From Defluviitaleaceae bacterium (lineage in GTDB: Bacteria; Bacillota; Clostridia; Lachnospirales; WQUN01), in contig WQZS01000006.1 of assembly GCA_009780585.1 (NCBI GenBank), positions 1 through 64,000 of the forward strand: a stretch of 64,000 bases of DNA, written 5' to 3'. Positions within the stretch are counted from its first letter, which is position 1. Each line of letters starts with the position of its first letter. Below the pieces are notes generated by a model. The model was not told the DNA's origin. It was given only the letters and a program-made list of their open reading frames with translations, and ran no database searches. The translations under genes were made by a program, and so were the position numbers. Below, piece after piece: positions 44,536 to 54,172 of the stretch.

Positions 44536-45470
44536 CGCGCCTCAAACTCCGTAAGCTGATGTTCGGCAGCCGCGAACGTAACGGCCTTATAATAAATGTG
44601 GTCGTGTACACGCTGCTCATTTCCATCGGGTTCGTATACCTGTACCCCATCCTCCATATGCTGGCGACCAGTTTTATGCGGCCGGAAGACATCCTCGACT
44701 CGGGTGTACGCTGGATACCGTCCACATTGCATTTTTCCAACTACCGCAGCGCGGTCATGGTTATGGATTATTGGAACAGTCTGTGGAAGAACCTGCAGGT
44801 CGCGCTCTTCCCCACGATATTGCAAATCATTACGACCTCCATGGCAGGCTACGCCTTCGCACGGTATGACTTCCCCCTAAAAAAATTGTGGCTGGGGGTC
44901 TTACTGTTCTCCTTCGTCATCCCCCCGCAGATCACGATGATCCCCACCTACGTTTTATACAGCGACCTTAACCTGATCGGCGGCATATGGGCGTTTATCG
45001 TACCTTCCTTGTTGGGGCAGGGCTTCCAAAGCGCGATTTTTATCCTGATTTTCTATAACTTCCATCGGCAGGTGCCGCGCTCGCTTATCGAAGCGGCGGA
45101 AATAGACGGCGCGGGACATGTCAGCAGCTTCTTCCGTATATCCATGCCGCTGGCTGTACCCGCGCTGGTGGTAACGACGCTGTTCTCCTTTGTGTGGTAT
45201 TGGAACGATGTTTTTTGGGTCAATTTGTTCCTCGGCCCGGGTAATACGCGCCACACGGGGCTGACCACGATATTATTGGAATTGCAACGCTTCCAAACGT
45301 CCTTCGGTGCGGCGGTATCCACCGTGGCGGGAGGGCCGCCCGACCCCAACAACGAAGCGTTGCGCATGGCGGGTACGATGGTGGCGATCCTGCCGCTGAT
45401 CGTGATGTATCTGATTTTACAACGGCAGTTTGTGCAAAGCGTTGACAAAGCAGGCATTACGGGCGAATGA
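44532..45470 (+). CDS. Sugar ABC transporter permease (second importer, MalG type)
   Basis: The 312-residue product has six membrane segments and the EAA loop SLIEAAEIDGAGHVSSFFRI. It ends QSVDKAGITGE, as in AraQ-like permeases. The start overlaps the preceding stop as ATGA, so the two subunits are made in step. Confidence 0.88.
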   Translation: MTRLKLRKLMFGSRERNGLIINVVVYTLLISIGFVYLYPILHMLATSFMRPEDILDSGVRWIPSTLHFSNYRSAVMVMDYWNSLWKNLQVALFPTILQIITTSMAGYAFARYDFPLKKLWLGVLLFSFVIPPQITMIPTYVLYSDLNLIGGIWAFIVPSLLGQGFQSAIFILIFYNFHRQVPRSLIEAAEIDGAGHVSSFFRISMPLAVPALVVTTLFSFVWYWNDVFWVNLFLGPGNTRHTGLTTILLELQRFQTSFGAAVSTVAGGPPDPNNEALRMAGTMVAILPLIVMYLILQRQFVQSVDKAGITGE

Positions 45471-45471
45471 T

Positions 45472-45490
45472 GCGAATCCTTCGGATTCGT
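45472..45490 (+). promoter_or_regulatory. Small hairpin between permease and binding-protein genes
   Basis: CGAATCC and GGATTCG pair perfectly over a TTC loop directly after the permease stop. Hairpins here often stabilise or partially end mRNA so that the binding protein is made at a different level. No T-run, so full termination is unlikely. Confidence 0.4.
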
Positions 45491-45524
45491 AATGCCCGCG
45501 TCACATAAAAGGAGGAGAATAAAA

Positions 45525-47003
45525 ATGAAGAAAATCTTATTGGCCGTGGTTACGCTTGCGCTCTTCGCCGCGCTGGTGGCTTGCGGCGGTGGAAGCGGCG
45601 GTAACGAAGCCGCACAAGGTCAAGACGGGGACGGCAGGGTATTGGAAGCCTTACCCCCCCTAACCACGGCCCCGATACACCTGCGCTTCGCCATGTGGGA
45701 CGACATCGACCACAACCAATGGCTGGCGGACCGCTTCACCGACCACCATCCCAACATCACCATCAGCGTGGAGCATTTCGGGGGTACGGGCGTGTATCAT
45801 TCCAACCTGCTGGCCGAAGCCGCGGCGGGCAACATGCCCGACTTATGGGGCAAGCTGGAAATCTCCACACCCATCGTCAATGGTTGGTTCTACGACTTTT
45901 CGGATTTTTGGTTTAACGATCCGGACGTGGAGCATTACCTTGAACACCTTCGTCCGCAGGGCGTAATCGACGGCCGCGCCATCATGGTGGTGACGGAGCA
46001 TTTGCCCGCCGTCGTGTACGTGGACAGGGCCGTATTTAACCGCCTTAACGTACCCATGCCCCGCTTCGATTGGACGTACGAGGAAATGCTCTCCCTCATC
46101 GAGCATATGACCCGCCCCGATATGGGTATCTTCGGGTATAACTTCTTCGTCGCGCCCGTAACAATCGCCCCCATCGCCAAGATCGGCGGCTACGCCGAAT
46201 TCGGTTGGGACGGAAATAACCTGAACATGCGCGGCCCGTGGGCGGACGCGCTCAATTGGATGGCCAACGCCCGCCGCCTGGGCTGGGAAGCCCAATACGG
46301 CAGCGCGGAATGGGAAGCCCTGACGGGTGACGCGTTCATGTGGCCGGGTACGTCGGGCCGTGTCGCCATGCAGTTGGACGCTTTTTGGACGATGTCGAAC
46401 ATCTACCTGCGTGACCATTACCGCATCGAACGCGGGCTGGACATGATCCCCTATACCATGCCCACCAGCGAAGGCGCACCCAACAACAACAAGATCGCGT
46501 GGCTGGACTTCGCCGCCATTTCGGCGGGTACGCGTCACCCGCGCGAAGCCTATGAAGTATTGAAGTGGATGAGCTTCCTGCCGCAAGCGTGGATGTACCG
46601 CATACAGGACTTCCCCGTGCGCATCAGGGAAGACGGCGAGCCTTATTACCTAATGCCCAACCACGTACCCACCACCAATTGCCCCGATGTAATGGAGGCG
46701 TTCTTCGGGATTCTACCCATCGCCCCGGGCGATACCTTCATGGAGGAAGCCTGGAGGGCGTTCCTGCGCCTTTCGACGGAGCCTGTGACATGGGGCGGGC
46801 GCGTACTGCCCGGCTTCGACCAATGGGTGCATGAAATCTACCATAACGGCGAGTTTAACGGCGTAATCGGCATCGAAGCCGCCGTATTCGACGGGCTGGC
46901 GGACGCGCACGACTTCGCCGCCGACTTGGAGGCCAGCTTCCGCCCGTTCTACGATTCGATGATGGCGGAATTTAGGATGTGGATGGGGCCGCCGAGGAAT
47001 TAA
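45525..47003 (+). CDS. ABC importer solute-binding lipoprotein (second importer)
   Basis: The 492-residue product has a lipoprotein signal (MKKILLAVVTLALFAALVAC, Cys20 to be lipidated) and a family-1 sugar-binding fold (LRFAMWDDIDHNQWLADRFT, AMQLDAFWTMS, DFAAISAGTRHPREAYEVLK). It would feed the two permeases just upstream. AAGGAGG is 9 bp before ATG 45525. It has no N-terminal extension, unlike the first binding protein, so the two importers probably differ in substrate size. Confidence 0.88.
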   Translation: MKKILLAVVTLALFAALVACGGGSGGNEAAQGQDGDGRVLEALPPLTTAPIHLRFAMWDDIDHNQWLADRFTDHHPNITISVEHFGGTGVYHSNLLAEAAAGNMPDLWGKLEISTPIVNGWFYDFSDFWFNDPDVEHYLEHLRPQGVIDGRAIMVVTEHLPAVVYVDRAVFNRLNVPMPRFDWTYEEMLSLIEHMTRPDMGIFGYNFFVAPVTIAPIAKIGGYAEFGWDGNNLNMRGPWADALNWMANARRLGWEAQYGSAEWEALTGDAFMWPGTSGRVAMQLDAFWTMSNIYLRDHYRIERGLDMIPYTMPTSEGAPNNNKIAWLDFAAISAGTRHPREAYEVLKWMSFLPQAWMYRIQDFPVRIREDGEPYYLMPNHVPTTNCPDVMEAFFGILPIAPGDTFMEEAWRAFLRLSTEPVTWGGRVLPGFDQWVHEIYHNGEFNGVIGIEAAVFDGLADAHDFAADLEASFRPFYDSMMAEFRMWMGPPRN

Positions 47004-47059
47004 GTATTGAAAATTAAAAACATATTGAATTCATAATCCATTAAAAATGGAGGTAGGAT

Positions 47060-49753
47060 ATGAAGTATAAAATGAAACGCGGGCTGTCCTCGGTAGCCGC
47101 TTTGGTGCTTGCGCTTGCCCTGATGATACCCGCGGTTGTGATACCCGTAACCGTTGAAGCCGCCCCCGCGGGCGCGGCACGGGTATGGCGGTTTGACGGC
47201 AGCTACGACGGGGCGATACCTACGCAGATAGGTCCCTTCCCCGCGGGTACGCCTTACGGCGGTACGGCTAACGCGCCCACATTCGTGACCGACAGGCACG
47301 GCAATCCCAACGGCGCGGTACATTTGAACGGTGAGGTCGGATTATATTTGGGCGAAGGGATTATTAATTCCGCCGAATATACCGTGGCCATGTGGGTCAA
47401 CCCCGACGACCCGCTGTATAATTCCTTCGGTTCGCTGTTCTACGGCGCGGTGGCGGATGACAACTGGATTTCGCTGCATCCCGCGTCCAATTTGGGCGGC
47501 GACGGCAATGTGGTCGTATGGTCGGGCGCGGGCGGCGGGCGTTGGAGCGATAATATTTCCGACGCGAACCTTATCCCCGGGCAATGGCAGCATGTCGCGT
47601 TTGTGATGCGCCCGGGCGCGGTGCAAATTTACTTGAACGGCGCACCCGCGGCTATGACAGCGGAAAACGTACCCTATCCCCTGCGTGATTTGTTTTCACC
47701 CAATTCCGAATACGGTTTGCCGGGGCACTTCTTCCTGGGGCTTAATTACTTCCCCGATCCGGTGTTCGCGGGCGCGATCGACGATTTATACATTTACAAC
47801 CGCGCGTTAAGCTCGGCGGAAATCCTCGATTTGTACCTGCCCGACGCAGCGGACGCGATTTCGTTTACGTTTAACAATTCATTTGACGGGGCTATCCCCA
47901 CGCAAATCGGGCCTTTCCCCGCGGCGACGCCCTACGGCGGCACGGTTAACACGCCGCGCTTCGTCACCGACAGGCACGGTAATTCCAACGCCGCTGTACA
48001 CTTAAACGGCGAGGTGGGTTTATATTTGGGACAGGGGTTAATTAACTCCGCCGAATATACCGTAGCCATGTGGGTGAACCCCGACGACCCGCTGCATAAT
48101 TCCTTCGGTTCATTGTTCTACGGCGCGCTGGCGGATGATAACTGGATTTCGCTGCATCCCGCGTCCAATTTGGGCGGTGACGGCAACGTGGTCGTATGGT
48201 CGGGCGCGGGCGGCGGGCGCTGGAGCGATAATATCTCCGACGCGAACCTTACCCCCGGGCAATGGCAGCATATCGCGTTTGTGATGCGTCCCGGAGGCAC
48301 GCAGATATACCTCAACGGCGTACCCGCGGCAATGGCGGCCGAAAACGTACCTTATCCCTTACGTGATTTATTTTCACCCAATTCCGAATACGGTTTGCCG
48401 GGGCATTTCTTCCTCGGGCTTAATTACTTCCCCGATCCGGTATTCGCGGGCGCGATCGATGACTTGCACATCTTTAACCGTGCGCTGTCATCGGGTGATG
48501 TACATGCGTTGATGCACTTGCCCGATGTTGCGCTTGCGCATGTGTTTACGTTTAATAATGATTTCGGCGGAGCGATACCGACACAAATCGGGCCCTTCCC
48601 ATCGGCTACGCCTTACGGCGGCACGGTCAACACGCCGCGCTTTGTGGCGGACCGCTTCGGCAACGCGAACGGTGCCGTGCATTTAAACGGCGAGGTCGGG
48701 TTATATTTAGGTGAAGGTTTGATTAACTCCGCCGAATATACCGTGGCCATGTGGGTAAACCCCGACGATCCGCTGCATAATTCCTTCGGTTCGCTGTTCT
48801 ACGGCGCGGTGGCGGATGACAACTGGGTTTCGTTGCATCCCGCGTCCAACTTGGGCGGTGACGGCAATGTGGTTGTATGGTCGGGCGCGGGCGGCGGACG
48901 CTGGAGCGATAATATCTCTGACGGTCACCTAATTCCCGGGCAATGGCAGCATATCGCGTTTGTGATGCGCCCCGGAGGCACGCGGATATACCTCAACGGC
49001 GTACCCGCGGCTATGGCGGCGGAAAACGTACCCTATCCCCTGCGTGATTTGTTTTCACCCAATTCCGAATACGGCTTGCCGGGGCACTTCTTCCTGGGGC
49101 TTAACTATTTCCCCGATCCGGTGTTCGCGGGCGCGATCGACGACTTGGTGATCTTCAACCACGCGCTGTCACCCGAAGGCGTGGCTGCATTGATGGGTAT
49201 GGTATTCGAAGCCGGCGAAGCGGGGGAAGCACCCGAACCCGTCGAGGTTTCCGTACAGCCGCTTATCGACATGCTGGCACGGCTTACCTCCCTTGATACG
49301 TTGACGGGGCACGGCTTCACCACGCTCGGCCCCCGCTGGGAAGAAGCGCGCAACGACGCCAATGCCTTGATGAACCTTGAGGGCCTCGCCGAATGGCAGG
49401 TGGACGGGCGTGTGGCGCATTTGAATACCAACTGGCTGCCCTTCGTGGGTGCGCTCGCAGAATTTATCGCCGTACAAAACGCCGCGCGCGCGACGGGCGA
49501 ATTGGACGCTTACCTACAGGAAATCGTCCCCTATATCAACCGCGCGAATAACATGCTGCAAGTACAGGCATTATCGAACCGTTTGAATATCGCGATGGAA
49601 ACCCCCGCGGAAGCCCCCGCAACCCCCGAAGCACCCGCCAACGATGACGGCGGCGGCTTGGATACGTGGGTCATCATCGTTATCATCATCGGCGGCGTAA
49701 TAGCGGCGGCGGCAGTCCCGGTCGCGTCATTGATAAAAAAGAAAAAAAAGTAA
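47060..49753 (+). CDS. Membrane-anchored protein with three tandem LamG-like domains
   Basis: The 897-residue product has a signal peptide (about 1-36), three near-identical concanavalin/LamG domains of about 226 residues each (about 42-267, 268-494, 495-713), a helical segment (about 725-845), a Pro/Ala/Glu stretch and a C-terminal membrane helix (WVIIVIIIGGVIAAAAVPVA) followed by KKKKK. Each domain contains SAEYTVAMWVNPDDPL and QWQH(V/I)AFVMRPG. It would display three sugar-binding sites on the cell surface. GGAGG precedes ATG 47060. It closes the importer cluster and is followed by a terminator. Confidence 0.8.
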   Translation: MKYKMKRGLSSVAALVLALALMIPAVVIPVTVEAAPAGAARVWRFDGSYDGAIPTQIGPFPAGTPYGGTANAPTFVTDRHGNPNGAVHLNGEVGLYLGEGIINSAEYTVAMWVNPDDPLYNSFGSLFYGAVADDNWISLHPASNLGGDGNVVVWSGAGGGRWSDNISDANLIPGQWQHVAFVMRPGAVQIYLNGAPAAMTAENVPYPLRDLFSPNSEYGLPGHFFLGLNYFPDPVFAGAIDDLYIYNRALSSAEILDLYLPDAADAISFTFNNSFDGAIPTQIGPFPAATPYGGTVNTPRFVTDRHGNSNAAVHLNGEVGLYLGQGLINSAEYTVAMWVNPDDPLHNSFGSLFYGALADDNWISLHPASNLGGDGNVVVWSGAGGGRWSDNISDANLTPGQWQHIAFVMRPGGTQIYLNGVPAAMAAENVPYPLRDLFSPNSEYGLPGHFFLGLNYFPDPVFAGAIDDLHIFNRALSSGDVHALMHLPDVALAHVFTFNNDFGGAIPTQIGPFPSATPYGGTVNTPRFVADRFGNANGAVHLNGEVGLYLGEGLINSAEYTVAMWVNPDDPLHNSFGSLFYGAVADDNWVSLHPASNLGGDGNVVVWSGAGGGRWSDNISDGHLIPGQWQHIAFVMRPGGTRIYLNGVPAAMAAENVPYPLRDLFSPNSEYGLPGHFFLGLNYFPDPVFAGAIDDLVIFNHALSPEGVAALMGMVFEAGEAGEAPEPVEVSVQPLIDMLARLTSLDTLTGHGFTTLGPRWEEARNDANALMNLEGLAEWQVDGRVAHLNTNWLPFVGALAEFIAVQNAARATGELDAYLQEIVPYINRANNMLQVQALSNRLNIAMETPAEAPATPEAPANDDGGGLDTWVIIVIIIGGVIAAAAVPVASLIKKKKK
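47183..49198 (+). repeat. Three tandem 678-681 bp coding repeats
   Basis: Units begin near 47183, 47861 and 48542; the codons for GAIPTQIGPFP recur at 47210, 47888 and 48569. Identity is very high even at silent positions over long stretches (for example the GGHFFLGLNYFPDPVFAGAI region), which points to recent duplication or gene conversion. Confidence 0.85.
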
Positions 49754-49770
49754 CGGATTAAACGCAAACC

Positions 49771-49810
49771 AAGGGCTGCTTATGTTAAAATAAAGCAGCC
49801 CTTATTATTT
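49771..49810 (+). terminator. Terminator of the importer/LamG cluster
   Basis: AAGGGCTGCTT and AAGCAGCCCTT form a perfect 11-bp stem with an 11-base loop, followed by ATTATTT. Confidence 0.75.
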
Positions 49811-49828
49811 GAAGCGAGGATGCCGTAT

Positions 49829-51085
49829 ATGGATATTAGCCGAATCATCGCCGACTTAAAGGATTGCCCCTGCGGGCGGGAACATACCGCGCCGGGGATG
49901 CGTGTGGAGATAGGCCCGAACCTGTTGGAAAAGACGAGCGAACTGTTGGGGGATTTCCCCCGTGAACTACTGGTCGTTGCCGACCGGAATACATTGGCCG
50001 CTTCCGAAGGGATTATGGAAATCCTTGCGGAAAGCGGCTTTTCTTGTACGCTCAAATGCTACGATGACATGCGTACCGCAAACAGCGAAGACGTGGAACT
50101 AATCGCGGCCCTCGCGCGCGGGTGCGGCGGTGTGCTGTCGGTGGGTACGGGGTCGCTCAATGACATTTGCCGTTTGGCCTCCTACGAAGCGGGCAAGCCC
50201 TTCGCCATTTTCGCCACCGCGCCCTCCATGGACGGCTTCGCGTCCAACACCGCACCCATCACATATGCCAATTTTAAAAAGTCGATCCTATGCCACGCGC
50301 CGACGGTCATCATCGGCGATACGCGCATTTTGGCGCGTTCCCCCGCCTTACTTAAGGCTGCGGGCTTCGGCGACATGATCGCCAAATACGTGGCGTTAAC
50401 CGATTGGCGCATCGCGAACCTGACCGACGGGGAATACCATTGCCCGCGCGTGGCGGCGATTACCAAAGCGGGACTGGAAAAAGTAATGGCGCTGGCGGGG
50501 CAGGTGCAAGAGGAAAGCCCCGAAGCCGCCGCCGCACTTATGGAGGGCTTAGTGTTGACGGGCTTGGCAATGACTCTGACCAACCTTACGCGCCCCGCGT
50601 CCGGCGCGGAGCATGTTTTGGCGCATTTTTGGGAAATCAAGAAGTTGGAGCAAGGGAAACCGAGCGACTTCCACGGCAAAAAGGTAGGCGTGGCAACGCT
50701 GATGACCGCGGAGCTGTACCACAAAATCGCCCGGAGCGACATACGATTCCACGCGGACGCGACAAATTGGGACGCGGTGTATGAAGCCTACGGTAAAAAT
50801 TTTGTCGACGATATAAAAACGTTGAACGATCCGACCCCTACAAGCAATATCGACCCCGCTGTCTTAGCGGAACAATGGCCGCAAATAAAGGAAATTATCA
50901 AAGAAGAACTACCGCCGTATGAAGATTTGCTCGCGCTCATGCAAAAAGCGGGCGCGGCGACAACCATAGAGGAAATCGACATCGACCCCGCGCTTGCCGA
51001 TACGGGGGTAAAATACCATTCCTACATGCGCGAGCGGATAAACCTTTCCCGCCTTATCCCCATGATGACCGTAAAAGGGAGATGA
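49829..51085 (+). CDS. araM: sn-Glycerol-1-phosphate dehydrogenase, AraM/EgsA type
   Basis: The 418-residue product reduces dihydroxyacetone phosphate to sn-glycerol-1-phosphate with NAD(P)H. Visible motifs are GGVLSVGTGSLNDICR (cofactor loop), ATAPSMDGFAS and the metal-binding GAEHVLAHFWE. In Bacillus subtilis araM lies in the arabinose operon, which matches this arabinan context. ATG 49829 is chosen: GCGAGG lies 9 bp upstream, while ATG 49820 touches it. An HExxH lipoprotein gene begins one base after its stop. Confidence 0.88.
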   Translation: MDISRIIADLKDCPCGREHTAPGMRVEIGPNLLEKTSELLGDFPRELLVVADRNTLAASEGIMEILAESGFSCTLKCYDDMRTANSEDVELIAALARGCGGVLSVGTGSLNDICRLASYEAGKPFAIFATAPSMDGFASNTAPITYANFKKSILCHAPTVIIGDTRILARSPALLKAAGFGDMIAKYVALTDWRIANLTDGEYHCPRVAAITKAGLEKVMALAGQVQEESPEAAAALMEGLVLTGLAMTLTNLTRPASGAEHVLAHFWEIKKLEQGKPSDFHGKKVGVATLMTAELYHKIARSDIRFHADATNWDAVYEAYGKNFVDDIKTLNDPTPTSNIDPAVLAEQWPQIKEIIKEELPPYEDLLALMQKAGAATTIEEIDIDPALADTGVKYHSYMRERINLSRLIPMMTVKGR

Positions 51086-51086
51086 T

Positions 51087-52535
51087 ATGAAGGCAACGTA
51101 TACGCTGTTGCTTCCCTTGCTTGTGCTTCTCTTGGCGTTACTTGGGGCTTGCGGGGCGGAACGGAACGAAAACGGATACGAAACAGAGGTATCCGCACCT
51201 TTTGAATACGTGCTTATCCCCATCGCCGCGCCCGAACGCACCCCCATGCCCGTTATTGCCGAATCGTACGTACCCGCCGAACCCGTAATACCGTGGTATG
51301 TTACGCTAGGCGTTGACCTTCATACACATGTTCCCGATACGGAAGGTATCGGACGGACATTCTTCGGTTTGGGCGGCGGGCGATTACCTATGTGGCTGTG
51401 CGCGGGCTTGGAGCTGTACTGGATGGACAAGCACGATATGCCCATACCCGACGGCATCGACCGCAATATGGATACAGGCGATTGGCTGCCCGACTTCGGG
51501 GAAGCCTGGTTTATCCCCGGTTTGTTAGCCGATGAAACGCCTTGGCAGGTATTGTCCGAGGCATATGCTTTTGTTTGGTATATAAGTGAAATGGGCGCGT
51601 TGGAAGGCTTGGTCGCTTCCTATCTCCGCGAAAGCCGTATATCGGCGGAGGAAATGTACGCCGCTTTGCGGGCGGACTTCAGCGGAATAGCCGACGAAGG
51701 TTGGGTGTTCCAATACGAGCAAGGGGCTGTCCACCATGTGGAAGGTTCACCCGGTTCGCCTTTTGAAATAGATTTTCATTTATGGGGGGACGCCGCGCGG
51801 TATTTATTCGGCAATCGGGCCGGCGAACCCCGAGCCGCGTGGACGTACGGCATGGTAAGCCATTACGCCGCTATCGGGGAAGAATCCCTTTCTTTTGTAC
51901 AAGAGTGGTTGGGGGTATCCCTTACCCAAAGGTGGTCGGTATATTTCATCCATGAAGATGAAGTCATTGGCGGCGGATACGGGAACAGGATCCTTACTAA
52001 CTTCCAACACCACACGGACCCCCCGTGGTCGATGGCGCATGAAGCTGTACACGCCGTCCTTGCGGCGGCGAATATCCGTACGAACTTCCCCCCGACGCTG
52101 ATTGATTTCGGCCCCGGTTTTACCCTGTCCCAGTCCCACTTCGAAGAGGGGATGTGCGTCCTCATCGAGCTTTTGTTTGAAATCGAAACGCAAAACGAAC
52201 GCTTCGCGCGGGAAACGGCGCAAAAAAGAACAGGCAACCAAAACGCGGTCAGAATGACCCTCGACGATACGCTGCGGTATGTCAACCGCTACGCTATATG
52301 GTTTACGGATTGGTTTCTCGGAGCCGATGACATCGGAAACTTCCACCCGGAATGGGGTATGTTGCAATCGTACCATTCCGCCGCGTCTTTCCTGTTTTAC
52401 CTGTATACGGAGCGGGGTACGCGGGAGGATTTGCTCCGCGCGTACAGGAATATCCACCATATGTATGATATTTACGGCGCGGACATAGACGAACTGATAA
52501 GCGATTGGCTAAAATGGCTGGAAGCATGGCGGTAA
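51087..52535 (+). CDS. HExxH lipoprotein, putative zinc peptidase
   Basis: The 482-residue product has a lipoprotein signal (LLPLLVLLLALLGACG; lipobox LGAC), then AHEAVHAVL near residue 315 and FEEGMCVLIELLFEIE about 35 residues later, a gluzincin-like zinc site. It is otherwise unlike the HExxH protein at 13241-14854 apart from this site and similar overall size. It lies between araM and the FGGY kinase, 1 bp and 22 bp away, so it is co-transcribed with sugar genes. I do not recognise a named family. Confidence 0.68.
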   Translation: MKATYTLLLPLLVLLLALLGACGAERNENGYETEVSAPFEYVLIPIAAPERTPMPVIAESYVPAEPVIPWYVTLGVDLHTHVPDTEGIGRTFFGLGGGRLPMWLCAGLELYWMDKHDMPIPDGIDRNMDTGDWLPDFGEAWFIPGLLADETPWQVLSEAYAFVWYISEMGALEGLVASYLRESRISAEEMYAALRADFSGIADEGWVFQYEQGAVHHVEGSPGSPFEIDFHLWGDAARYLFGNRAGEPRAAWTYGMVSHYAAIGEESLSFVQEWLGVSLTQRWSVYFIHEDEVIGGGYGNRILTNFQHHTDPPWSMAHEAVHAVLAAANIRTNFPPTLIDFGPGFTLSQSHFEEGMCVLIELLFEIETQNERFARETAQKRTGNQNAVRMTLDDTLRYVNRYAIWFTDWFLGADDIGNFHPEWGMLQSYHSAASFLFYLYTERGTREDLLRAYRNIHHMYDIYGADIDELISDWLKWLEAWR

Positions 52536-52557
52536 GCCGCCCATAAGGAGCGATGAA

Positions 52558-54132
52558 ATGGATAAAAAACTGTACCTCGGCATCGAGTTCGGCTCGACGC
52601 GCATCAAGGCCGTATTAATCGGCGAAGGGTTCGAACCCGTCGCCATCGGCAGCCACACATGGGAGAACCAATTCGAAAACGGTTTTTGGACGTACAGCTA
52701 CGCGGATATTTGGGCGGGCTTGCAAGATTGCTACCAATCCCTTGCCGCGCAATATGAAGCGAAATACGGCACAAAGCCTACAACCTTCGCGGGTATCGGG
52801 CTTTCCGCCATGATGCACGGTTATATCCCCATGGACGGGGAGGGGAGGGAGCTTACCGCCTTCCGTACATGGCGCAACACAAACACGGGTGAAGCGGCGG
52901 CGGTATTGAGCGAAAAGTTCAACTTTAATATCCCCCTGCGGTGGAGCGTGGCGCATTTGTACCAAGCGATGCTTAACGGCGAAGCGCATGTTAAGGATAT
53001 CGCGTTCATCACTTCGCTTGCCGGATATGTGCATTACAAATTAACGGGCGAAAAGGTGCTTGGCGTGGGCGACGCTTCGGGCGTGTTCCCCGTGGAGGAC
53101 GGCGGCGCGGAATATAATAAATCCATGATTGACGCTTTTGAAAAAGGTTTACCATTATCATCAACCATAAATTGGAAACTTGAAAACATCCTTCCCGCTA
53201 TCTTAAACGCGGGCGAACAAGCGGGTGTCCTCACCCCCGAAGGTGCGGCACTCCTCGACCCCACCGGAAATTTGCAACCGGGCATACCCTTCTGCCCGCC
53301 GGAGGGCGACGCGGGTACGGGCATGGTCGCGACGAACTCGATTACCGCCCGTACGGGTAATATCTCGGCGGGTACATCGATTTTTGCCATGCTGGTGTTG
53401 GAAAAGAGTCTTTCGAAGTTATACCCCGAGATTGACATGGTGACCACACCCGACGGCAAGCCCGTCGCCATGGTGCATTGCAACAATTGCTCCACCGAGC
53501 TTGACGCGTGGGTAAAATTCCTGTCGGAAGCGGCGCAAAGAATCGTCCCCGCCGCGGTTACCGATAAATCGGAAGTCTACGAAGCCCTGTACAGGTCGGC
53601 CTTGGAAGGCGAAGCCGACGGCGGCGGTCTGGCGGCGGTACCCTATCATTCGGGCGAGCATAACACGGGCTTCGACGAGGGGCGGCCGCTTTTGGTGCGT
53701 TTGCCCGACGGGCGCTTTAACGTTGCCAACGTGATGCGGACGCTTTTTTATTCCGCTTTCGCCACGTTAAAGCTGGGCATGGAGAACATCACCGTAAAGG
53801 AAGCGGTTAAAATCGATAAAATCTACGGGCACGGCGGTATGTTCACCGTGCGCGGCGCGGCGCAGAAGCTGCTGGCGGGCGCGCTCAACGTACCCGTGAC
53901 CGTCATGGATACCGCAAGCGAGGGCGGCGCGTGGGGCATCGCGCTCCTTGCCGCGTATATGGGTCATGAAGTAAAAACCCTTGACGCATTTTTAAGCGAT
54001 TATGTATTTAAGAACCAAGACGGGACTACGATCGAACCCGATGAAAACGACGTAAGGGGCTTCGATAAATTTATGGAGCGTTTCGCCGCGGCGTTACGTA
54101 TTGAGCGCGCGGCGGTGGATTGTTTTAATTAA
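52558..54132 (+). CDS. FGGY-family carbohydrate kinase, probably a pentulose kinase
   Basis: The 524-residue product has the two-domain FGGY/actin-like fold: YLGIEFGSTRIKAVLIGEGF (phosphate loop), ISAGTSIFAMLVLEKSLSKL (second ATP loop), YGHGGMFTVRGAAQKLLAGA and ASEGGAWGIALLAAYMGHEV. The arabinose context makes ribulose or xylulose the likely substrate. The enzyme would commit the released pentose to the pentose phosphate pathway. No isomerase or epimerase gene is in this window. Confidence 0.82.
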   Translation: MDKKLYLGIEFGSTRIKAVLIGEGFEPVAIGSHTWENQFENGFWTYSYADIWAGLQDCYQSLAAQYEAKYGTKPTTFAGIGLSAMMHGYIPMDGEGRELTAFRTWRNTNTGEAAAVLSEKFNFNIPLRWSVAHLYQAMLNGEAHVKDIAFITSLAGYVHYKLTGEKVLGVGDASGVFPVEDGGAEYNKSMIDAFEKGLPLSSTINWKLENILPAILNAGEQAGVLTPEGAALLDPTGNLQPGIPFCPPEGDAGTGMVATNSITARTGNISAGTSIFAMLVLEKSLSKLYPEIDMVTTPDGKPVAMVHCNNCSTELDAWVKFLSEAAQRIVPAAVTDKSEVYEALYRSALEGEADGGGLAAVPYHSGEHNTGFDEGRPLLVRLPDGRFNVANVMRTLFYSAFATLKLGMENITVKEAVKIDKIYGHGGMFTVRGAAQKLLAGALNVPVTVMDTASEGGAWGIALLAAYMGHEVKTLDAFLSDYVFKNQDGTTIEPDENDVRGFDKFMERFAAALRIERAAVDCFN

Positions 54133-54172
54133 AAAATAAGAATTCGGAATCCAAACAAGGAGGAAACGGAAT

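Noticed and set aside
45442..45471. TTGACA box at the end of the permease gene as promoter of the binding-protein gene
   Set aside because: No acceptable -10 is found 16-18 bp downstream (only AATGAT), so I did not call a promoter.
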